A stretch of 64,000 nt of DNA from Blastobasis lacticolella (taxonomy: Eukaryota; Arthropoda; Insecta; Lepidoptera; Blastobasidae), in NCBI GenBank assembly GCA_905147135.1, contig LR990048.1, positions 8,354,563-8,418,562 on the forward strand, given 5' to 3'. Each line of letters opens with the position of its first letter. Position 1 is the stretch's first letter. The translations under genes were made by a program, and so were the position numbers. The notes beneath the pieces are model-generated. The model worked only from the letters and a program-made list of their open reading frames with translations, made no database searches and had not been told where the DNA came from. Of the stretch, positions 55,002-64,000 are shown in pieces.

Positions 55002-58000
55002 TTAATTTTTCACAGGAAATCTTAGATTGTGTGTAATTGTAATACTAGATACGTCAGTCCAATTTATGGTCAAATATGTATCGTCGATCAGTGCCATGAA
55101 TAGCAACTGTCTCTGTATATAATCCGGGCTGTCGTTACATTCAATTAGGCTTGATTTCTCCATTTCGCAAATATACGCCAGTTCTCGATTACAAGGATCG
55201 TCGTACAACAACCCATTGCGTCCTACTGTACCACATAACTCGTCTCCGTTTGCATTGTTAGGCTCGCCTGGCGACCATGTATTGTAGCCGCTCATTGATA
55301 ATGATTTGCCTGCGAAAATAGTTGAATACATAAGGAAATTCTTCTAAAAAAAGAAAATAAACTTTTTTTATTCCGCGCAGTGCCAACGAACAGACAGCCC
55401 ACCAGAGGGCTTACCATGAGCTCTTATAGCAGGACCTAAACAGAATTACTTTCGCTTTGAACAAGACAAGTTTATGTGACACGTATAGCGCTGTCTCGTT
55501 CTAAGCAAGGCAGTTCTGTTTAGGTCCTGCTACAAGAGTTCATGGTACGGCCCCTGATGGGCGGTAACTGTCGCCCATTACATCTACGATTCATAAAACG
55601 TCACAGTTTAGTAATCGCCATTTTCTCTCCCTAGGAGCTTCGTCACGTTCTGGACTTAATATGACAGAACACGATGAAATATCTATACTATTTACGTGTG
55701 TCCCTTTACTAACCAGTACGTTGAAGTAAGACTTGGGCGGTTTGCACCAAATTATTAATCAAAATGATGTTAAACGTCATCTTTAAATGTGTTATAAGAA
55801 TTGTAAAGCAAGCCCAGCTTAGTTTTATGAAATACTTAAATGAAATAAGTCCTAATTGAGGCTTGCATGAATAAAAAAACGGCTATAAAGATAATTTGGC
55901 ACGTGACCGAAATCCGAACTAGAGTTGCCATCTTGTAAAGCGTCATTTTTGACATACAACATATTTAGTTCGTAAACATCGGCTAAATTTCTTAGCATAT
56001 TCATGTTCTTCATATTAAAACCATAACTTTGATTTAAAACCGCAAAAACATTAGCGGCATGTCAGTGGCGTAGCATAGGTCACTAGCACCCGGTGCGGAT
56101 TCCAAATTTGCCGCCCTCTTATTTTTGTAATCCATTATAAAAAATTTGGGGCATGGTAAAAAGAGTACTTTTATTGATTAACACTAACCTGAAAAGTGAA
56201 ATTAACATTTTTTGACATAGAGTAGAAGGTAGAATATCACTTAGAAAAATTACAGAGAAAACGTAATACAATAATGGAGAAATCGCCTACTTCACGAACG
56301 CTCTTTTGCGCACGAGTATCATTCTAACCTCAACTGAAAGATTAAAATTTAACTTTTCTAGTCTTCCTTTCAGCAAAGTTTTTGATCACACTTTCAATAT
56401 CGATTGCATCAGTGAGGTCTTGTTCAATCGACAATATAGCTAGATTAGTTAATCTCAGAATATGCATCTACCTATATTACGAATACCATTTTGTAAAGTT
56501 TGGTAGTTAGATATTATATATTTAATTGGCATGTTACTATTTTCGTTCCGATTGTACCTGCGGTAACAACAAAAAAAAATGACGAAAAAAACACTGAAAG
56601 AAATTAACTTTTTTCTATATTTTAATTTTTTTTTCTAACTGCCACCTTCGCAGCGCCGCCCCCGGCAAAGTGCCGCCCGGTGCGGACCGCACCCTCCGCC
56701 CCCCCCATGCTACGCCACTGCGGCATGTTCTAGTGTATGTTAGATGGTAAATACGTTGTTTGGGATAATCAAAATATGTTTTTGTGTCCTATATCAAGTC
56801 TTTCACGGATTTTATATTTTTCCCTTTACTTATGCTACAAGTACTAGCTGCATGCTAAATTCTAAGATTCAAGATCTGCTACTCTATAGGTTTTGATAAC
56901 AGTTTTGACGACTTCCGTCCCTTTCCTCGAAATCCTTCCCACAGATTGCAGAAAAGCGAGAGGAAATATGTTATACATCAAAAACCAAAAACCAATTTAA
57001 ACACTTACCATTAGTAGTAATCCAGGTACTATTTACGTTAAAGAATCCAAGAAAAGCGGAGTCCACCCACCTCCATCCAGGTCGGATAGACTCGGGAGGA
57101 TTTTCCTCAAACACTTCCATGATAACTTCAGCCTCTTCCGCACTATTGATGACAGCTAGGTCTCCACCTTCGGCCATGCAAGTCATGAAAGCGTTACTCC
57201 AATTGTCGCGTAACCGATGGAACTTATAACAGCGGTCAGTTCTTGTGTTCAATATGTATTCTGAAAAGTAAATTACCTTAGAGTACAGAGCATAGGTGCA
57301 ATAAATATTTTTTTTAACAGAGACCTAGAGGTGGACTCGAACAACAGTTATGAGTTCTTGATAATGATTATGAAATTGTTTTACATGTATTAAATAATTG
57401 TAATGCTGCTTTAAAATTAAACGGATCTAACACACACAAAATACAACGATTCAACAAAAGGTAACTTGTGTACTAAGGCAAGCTATTTTAACTATATCAT
57501 TTTCATGATAGTTTTATAGTTCTCTCGTTATAGTTTTCTCGTTCGCATAGTACTCGCATCGAACTACGAGTCAGTTTGAAACCAGTGCTGTGATTATTCA
57601 GTTGTGATCGGTCCAACAAACCCATGCGGTCATATGATCCATCTCATGGATAGCAATCTAAAAGGAGCGGATGCGGTACCGGCTTTGAAGTACCTGTAGA
57701 CATTTCCTTTTGAAAAATCCGGCGTTATAGTTCAAAAGAAAGATCTCGGGTAGGTAATTCTACATCTTGCATGTGCGCGGTAAAAAGGCTCGCCATGCCC
57801 ATATGTTATCTGGAAACAGGCATATATTCTATCCTCGGACGATGCGGTAATGGAGAAGTGACGGTGGCACCAAATTAAACAGTTTTCTTCTCCATCTCCC
57901 ATTTTTAACTTTCCAGGAACAACACACTTACCAGAATCAACAGTTCCACACTCTGTCATGTCAGTGATATCGTTATCTTTCTTATGACACATAAATGGAA

Positions 58001-61000
58001 GCTGCACATGTAGATCTACTACATCATACGTTCCGTTATAATGCATAATCAAAATTTGCTCTATCGGAGATGACGGGCGTAACACGTAGTTATCTGTTTC
58101 TTGCTGTTCCAATTCTGTGGATCGAAAATGATTAACATTAGTTGCATTAATGTAAGTATATGACATTACGGTAACCTCAAATTAGTAATACATGCATTAT
58201 ATATTATATATAGTATGCATTTGCTGATGATAACAAACCACTTATGCTATGGCGCTAACTATGAAATCGCAAAAAATTTCAGCTGTTTGTTTCATACATA
58301 TTATTCGCTGATATTGTTTGATTTTCTTTTTTCGAAACAGCTGATTTATTTATCGCGACTTCAGAATTTGTGCCATAGTTAAAGGTGTTTGCATTGCGCG
58401 CACATGCACATGGTGCCCCTTTGTATTACCAATTTGAGGTCACTCTGTATAGTAAGTAAGTAAGTAAGTCTATGTTTAGTTGTATCTTTTTATCGCTTTC
58501 GTTTTCTTTGTATTTTATTTAATTTACCTTTTTTGGTTGGAGTTCGATATATAAATAGCCTATAATCTGTGTGTATTGAGGCCACGTTTTTCTTCTGCAT
58601 CAGTTGTTGTATAGCCTTTCCCATATCTTTGTTGGTCCCTGATGGCTTCACTAGTTCAGCACCTGAAAATTAGTTTTGAATATTATAATTATTGCTACAT
58701 CAATAAGGTTTTTTCTTAACTAAAAAATGACGAACGAAGTCGCAGGCAAATAAAGTTCTGTCCGGGGAGTTCTATTGTATTTTTGGGCAGTACCGTTATT
58801 TTTTTTTTTCTAAAGTTGGAGGCATTCTAGCCAGGGGGTCACCTGATGGTAAGTGACCCATCAGCGACCGCCGCCCATTGACATCTGCGACACTAGGAAG
58901 ATTACGAATGCGTTACCGGCCTTTCAGAAAGGTGTTGGCTCGCTTCTTGAAGGCCCCAATGTCATACAGGCTCAGAAATGTCAGAACGTTGTAGATCATT
59001 CCCTAGAATTGTAAAACGAATGTTGCAGGAAGTTTCTTGAACAGCGTACAGTAGTTGTCACTTATCCAAGTAGCAATGGATCTTTAATTTGTGGCCGATA
59101 GTACGGTGGTGAAACTCGGCAGCGGTCGTACCCAAAAACTCCTCAGAACACTCCTCTTGATATGAGCGGTAAAAGATTCACACAGAGAACTTCAATGTCA
59201 AAAATTTCGGGTCAAGAGGACGAAGCTGATAGTATGATGCCGCGACCCAGAGAAGGAAACAGTATTCCTTAAGCACCTTATAAACCTGAAGGCGATGTGC
59301 CAGTATATAATACCTCCAGCTTTTTTTTGACAACTTAGATTTATCCTCCAGTTGACCGCGAAATTGGACGTCAATGGACATGTCGACACCAAGAATTACG
59401 GCAAGGAGTGTTTAGAAATAAAGGAAAACATTACGAAAGGATGAATCGAGGGAACCGTTGATTGTACCATGATAAATGTACAAGTTTTCTGGGTGAACGA
59501 TCAATCCGTGTAGTTCTAGACGGTTACACGTCTGAACTTAAGGCTATCGACGCGGAAGTTCCTCAGGGGTCGGTTCTGTCGCGCTCTTTTCCTGCTGCAT
59601 ATTAACAATCTGTTTAGACCTGTTTAGATTATCTTTGGGTACGCAGATGACAGCACAGTAACGGATAGATATCTGTCAGATGCAAGAGCCAACAGGGGCG
59701 ATATTCAGTCTTGTCGAGAGGCCATGGTCGGTCGCTTGAACGAGGCTCTCAAGGCAGTGTCCAACTGGGGCGAAGCCAATCTAGTGTCGTTCAACGCCAC
59801 CAAAACGCAGGCGTGTTTGTTTTCCGCTAAACGGAGTCCATTCCATCTAGCTCCGACTTTCCGGAATGTGTCTGTGGAAATTACCGACAGCCTACAGCTC
59901 CTGGGTGTTGAGCTATCAACCAATCTCAACTTTGGACAGTACATCGAATCAAAAGCCAAGACTGCAGCTAAGAAACTTGGAATCCTCTCGAAGGTCAAGC
60001 GGTACTTCACTTCAAGGCAGTTGCTTCAGTTATATCAAGCACAAGTCCGATCTTGCATGGAGTACTGCTGCCACCTCTGGAATGGATCAGCCAAATACCA
60101 ATTGGCTGCTTTGGATTCGGTGGAAAAACGTGCAAAGAGATTAATTTGGGATCCGCAGTTGATTGAGGCTAAGCTGCAGAGCCTCGAGCATCGGCGTAGG
60201 GTTGCGCGTTTGTCGGTTTTCTACAGATTACACTTCGGTGAGTGTGCGAAGCAGTTGCACGACCTCATTCCGCCGGCCCCTTTCCGCCATCGGGAGACGC
60301 GATCTGGGCGAGCGCTTCATCCATATGTCGTTGATCTTCCAACTATCCGCACGAGCCGCTTTGGCTCGACTTTTATAATTCGTACGGCTAAGGAATGGAA
60401 TGCGTTGCCTGCGAGTGTGTTCCCTGATCAATATAATCTGGATGCCTTCAAGGCTAGAGTGAATAGGCTGTTCCTAGACAGGCATGCTCCATCATCGACC
60501 GCATCGTCACTTACCACCAGGTGAGGTGGCGGTCAAATACCTGTCTAGAAAAGTAATAAAAAAAAAAAAAAAAAAATTAAGACAGATTGGAGATCATTCA
60601 AAATGTTTTATTTTATTGGCATTCATTTTTATTTTAAAGTTATTATAGATTTGACGACCTGAGTGTTTCAGTGGTCAACATGCCGTCTGCCGCGCAAGAG
60701 GTGCCGGATTCGATTCCCGGCCGGACAGAAATTGAAATGATGAATCTAGCACCCATAACACAAACTTTGCTTACTTTGGGGCTAGATGGCGCTGTGTGAA
60801 TTTGTCCACGATTATTTATTATTTTATTATTATTATTATTTACCTTCTAGCGTACACAACTTCTTGGCTAGATCCCAGGTTACGGCGATAGGATGTAGTT
60901 TATACCATCCCATGGAGTTTTTGGAGTAAGTGTAGTCACAGCGAAACTGCTTAGTCTCTGTTAACGTTGACGAAAATAATGTTCTTATTATACAAGCCAG

Positions 61001-62617
61001 GATCGTATGCGTTCAGCTTAGGAAAGAGTTCAGTAATAGTTTTGTTTATTTGTGTCGTCATGTGGCAATAAATGTTCTTTTTCTTATTCTTAACTAGGGA
61101 CCCGCCCCGGTTTCGCACAGGTGAGTAACCTTATCAAATTATACACCGTAACATTAATCTGTGTGTTTGTAAAAACCGGATGAAAATACGTTCAGTAGTT
61201 TTTTTAGGTTTATTGCTAATATACAGACAGCCGTGACGTGGGACTTTATTTTATAAAACGTATAGAATTGGCAAATCAGATAATTGCCATTGCCGAGTGA
61301 CTGCCATCTGACCTCCGAGACGCTGTTAACAGGGTAACGTAACCACATTGGATTATGGTTACAATAACATGGTTTGTCGCCTGAATGTAAAGGATTCCTC
61401 ATGATGACTTCTCTCACTGTAAGAGCATCGGTTAGTGTTCAACTAATGTACCTAACATATGAAAGACATTGGTACATGACGACACTGGGCGGGTCGGCAT
61501 AGGCGTAGGAAGAGGGGGGGCCGGGTGGGCCGTGCCCACCCCAGAATGGTCTGGTGCCCACCCCAGGATCGGGTGCTCACTGACTACATGGCGGGTACAT
61601 TGGCGATTGACTCGACTTCATCGGTCACGTCAGGCCCCCCCCCACCCGTGGAAAATAGCCCTAGATACGCTAATGCGGGTCGGTCTCCTTAAACACAAAG
61701 TAAAAATTTATTTATTAAATAGAAGATCAGATATCTCTTTCAATAGTCAATCATTAAGCTACCAAATATTTAGGCATGACCTTAGACGCAAAGCTTCGCT
61801 GGAAAGCTCATGTCAAAAAGAAACGCGACGAATTAGAACTTCGCTATAAAAAGATGTACTGGCTACTTGGAAAGCATTCTTCTTTATCAGTACACAACAA
61901 ACTACTTTTGTACAAACAAGTCCTAATGCCAGTATGGACTTATGGTATTCAGCTATGGGGCTGTACCAAACAAAGCAACACACAGATGATACAACGCTTT
62001 CAAAACAAAGTACTGAGGGACATTGTAAATGCGCCCTGGTACATTAGAAACAATGATCTTCACCGGGACCTCAATGTGGATCTTGTTGCAACTATAATTA
62101 AAAAACACGCCGAAGCCCATGAAAGAAGGCTTCATCATCATGTGAATGTCGAGGCTATCCAGCTCCTTGACAACACGAACATAGTGCGAAGACTAAAAAG
62201 GACAAAACCTTTTGAGTTAGTGTAGTGAATATTAGTGATAAGTAGTGCGATGAGTACTTACTGCAAAGAACACAATAACAATGTGTCTTCCCCTTAATAG
62301 AGACAATAAGAAAAGGTGTTAATGGACACATTCTTATATTATTCTAACCTAGCAAATTATGTTAAATTTAAATTACTTATTAGTCTTTAGGCTAGATTGT
62401 AATTGCAATGCTCTACCTACTTGTCAAATAGGTAGAACATCTTAATAAAAAATAAAAAAATAAAATTAAGCTACCATATGACACAAGATGATAGGTACTA
62501 ATTTAAAAGTGATGGAAGCAAGGATTTTGACATTATCGAAGTTATCAAATTGTGAAAGTTGTACTTACCAAAACTTTTTATGAGTAAAATTAATAACAAT
62601 GCACATTTTAATTCCAT
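55002..62617 (-). CDS. Secreted dual-CRD C-type lectin L1' (copy of L1)
   Basis: Exons on the minus strand: 62617-62569, 60957-60844, 58662-58528, 58114-57932, 57260-57009 and 55309-55002. The exon lengths are the same as in L1 and every splice site is kept; 346 residues. Exons 2, 4 and 5 read as identical to L1 in DNA. About ten substitutions are found elsewhere, four changing residues: F to I in the signal peptide, D to E in CRD1, K to E after CRD2 (CEMEKSS), and G to W in the tail (TINWTDV). Introns 1, 2 and 5 carry new transposons, so the gene is about 2 kb longer than L1. Function as for L1. Whether it is a true paralogue or an allele is open. Confidence 0.85.
56063..56720. mobile_element. 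hAT-type element, copy 2 only, in L1' intron 5
   Basis: 658 bases with ends CAGTGGCGTAGCAT and ATGCTACGCCACTG, flanked by the exact 8-bp duplication CGGCATGT (56055-56062 and 56721-56728). The empty site is in copy 1 near 7660. No transposase frame, so it is non-autonomous. Confidence 0.9.
59485..60575 (+). mobile_element. LINE family C in L1' intron 2, copy 2 only
   Basis: Absent from copy 1 near 10348. It is 5'-truncated with an A-run tail (about 60555-60577) and is antisense to L1'. The upstream part has frameshifts (VPQGSVLS then loss of frame). From 59640 the frame is open through [12 protein letters not shown] and a 266-residue stretch (59724-60524) including [14 protein letters not shown] and [14 protein letters not shown]. 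The target duplication is unclear. Confidence 0.85.
61497..61674. mobile_element. hAT-type MITE (copy 2)
   Basis: Counterpart of 11798-11957, flanked by GCGGGTCG at 61489-61496 and 61675-61682. It lies in a truncated SINE1 (about 61269-61488). Confidence 0.65.
61765..62464 (+). mobile_element. LINE (jockey-like) in L1' intron 1, copy 2 only
   Basis: 700 bases flanked by the exact 12-bp duplication ATTAAGCTACCA (61753-61764 and 62465-62476). The empty site in copy 1 is near 12046. One intact frame (61776-62225, 149 residues) gives the RT C-terminal end, with [20 protein letters not shown] and [21 protein letters not shown]-rich tail at about 62440-62464. It is antisense to L1'. Confidence 0.9.
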
Positions 62618-62705
62618 TTTATGTAAAACAAGGCAATAAACACAGCAAACCCACAACAACACACCAACTAAAACGCCAACAATAAATATAACATTTCAGG
62701 GGTTA
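62618..62705 (-). promoter_or_regulatory. L1' core promoter candidate
   Basis: Minus-strand TTATATTTATTG at about 62692-62680 replaces the TTATATATATTG of L1, one base different. The upstream CTTATC GATA word is kept. Confidence 0.38.
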
Positions 62706-62954
62706 CGCTTTGATAAGTTTCGGTGGTCAGTATCTACGTATTTACATTTTTGCAGCAATAATTACGTCCAAATAATGTGAACCGCAAATGTGTTTGTCCA
62801 AAACAAATTAAGTATAAAAACAATGCTTAGGGTGAGCTCACATCTGAGGTCTGAAGTGACGCGACGACTGAAGAAATACTTAATATAGGTGAAAGTAATT
62901 ATTCAAATTCAATTTTCAAATTCAAATTCAAATTCAAAAATCATTTATTCAGAT

Positions 62955-63719
62955 CGTTTAAGTTCAGAATGTCCAATTCCCAAAATGTCCAACAGTTTCA
63001 AAATGTCCAATTCCCATAATGTCCAATTCCCGAAATGTCAAATTCCCATAATGTCCTATTCCTGAAATGTCCAATTCTTGAAATGTCCAATTCCCGAAAT
63101 GTCTAATTCCCACAAAGTCCAATTCCCAAAATGTCCATTTTTAAGATTGTTGTTCATCATTAATACGGCCTCGTATCCTTTTACAATATAATAATCACAC
63201 CAACAGCCCATAACAGTTAACTACTTGACTTTATCCTCCTTCTCATTAGTAAAGTGTTGTTACCACAATCTTCACGCTTGAAAGACGGGTTTGGAGATTA
63301 CAGTCATGTAAATACTCAACAGAAAACAATGCTGGACATTTTCTTCTTGATCTACGGAAGGAGGTTCAAGCTGGTTAACCTCTCAAACATTTGTATGGAT
63401 ATTTGTTACTCCTTCACGCACAAACTACTAAACAGATTTTGATGAAACTTGACTATGGTGTAGCTTAAATCACAGAATAATACATAGGCTATGTGGTTAC
63501 CCTTGGAACGTGTTCGGAACGTAATAACCGGATTTTACGCGGACGAAGTCGCGGCCTAAAGCTAGTATAATAATATATATGACGGATCGCGATCAATAGT
63601 ATGGAATCATGTGGTCAATAGTACGGACTCATGACGATGAAAACGGAAGTGGGAGTGCGCCCTCTGGTGGGGCGTGCTGACAGAGTCTCGACGGTACGAC
63701 TCGGGCGGAGTGGCGGCCA
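62955..63719. mobile_element. FB1 remnant (copy 2)
   Basis: The left TSD ATTCAGAT (62947-62954) and the outer left arm are kept to about 63580. The sequence then jumps to the centre of the palindrome (ATGACGGATCGCG) and about 140 bases beyond, and then to DNA equivalent to 18063. The right end and its flank are gone. Confidence 0.8.
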
Positions 63720-64000
63720 TACAAGCCTTAAGTCGATTGAAAGAGGTATTAAATGTATCCCGCAATAAGTGTTCAAAGTACACCTTGTTATTACCCGCGT
63801 CACGAAAGAAGAGACTTGTCAAATGGCAGTGGAGGGGATTTCGCGCAGGTAATCGTATAGGTACAGCGCAAGTCGAACCACGCGACCCGCCAAGTCCCTT
63901 CTTATTTGACACTGGCTGTACGATAAAATTCTCTGAGCCATAGATACCAACATATAGAAATAAATAAATAAATATTAGAGTGAGCCCGCGCGCCGCGCAG

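Larger units (their letters stand above)
47873..64000. repeat. Segmental duplication, copy 2 (right)
   Basis: Direct repeat of copy 1. Private differences: a hAT-type insert at 56063-56720, LINE inserts at 59485-60575 and 61765-62464, an extra segment at about 52600-53133, and loss of most of FB1 plus everything equivalent to 13704-18062. The copy continues to the window edge. Confidence 0.92.

Noticed and set aside
61469..61849. 126-residue plus-strand ORF
   Set aside because: It joins a hAT-type MITE, repeat DNA and the start of a LINE insert, a chance fusion not present in copy 1.

Overview
The window looks like nuclear DNA of a lepidopteran (moth or butterfly). It is AT-rich and dense in transposons. 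It carries tRNA-derived SINEs, Lep1/Helitron-like ends with a GC hairpin before CTAG, RTE-type LINEs ending in ATG repeats, mariner, hAT and PIF-like MITEs. Its coding content is a cluster of secreted, dual-domain C-type lectins of the immulectin type (insect pattern-recognition proteins of fat body and haemolymph). The species cannot be named from the sequence.

Lectin genes: four apparently intact genes lie on the minus strand, each with six coding exons and only phase-1 introns (exon 1 signal peptide, exons 2-4 CRD1, exons 5-6 CRD2). They are L1 (6604-12188, 346 aa), L2 (23250-27373, 304 aa), L3 (36094-38826, 477 aa, with a 164-residue acidic Ser/Thr-rich tail) and L1' (55002-62617, 346 aa), a near-identical copy of L1. 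Two broken copies of the L3 tail exon lie at 28914-29014 and, inverted, at 41319-42041. Two small plus-strand terminal exons of unknown gene(s) (561-788 and 6103-6361) are repeated in the second copy (48416-48643 and 54501-54759).

Layout: 1-18340 and 47873-64000 are two copies of one segment of at least 16-18 kb, both open at the window ends. They differ by a few percent and by several transposon insertions and deletions. This is either a tandem segmental duplication with a period near 48 kb or two haplotypes joined in one contig. Between them lie L2, L3, lectin fragments and a transposon graveyard: BEL/Pao, a DIRS-type tyrosine recombinase, several LINE 3' ends and a mariner. Two large foldback elements also occur, FB1 (12520-14645) and FB2 (29015-33667), with long arms containing short tandem repeats.

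How the parts interact: the lectin introns collect non-LTR and MITE insertions, several within a few tens of bases of splice sites or of a core promoter. The RTE element (14737-17908) shares both ends with a short non-autonomous repeat found five times, and its ATG-rich 3' tail with the tRNA-type SINE. All readings, exon joins and identities were made by eye; no alignment or database search was run.
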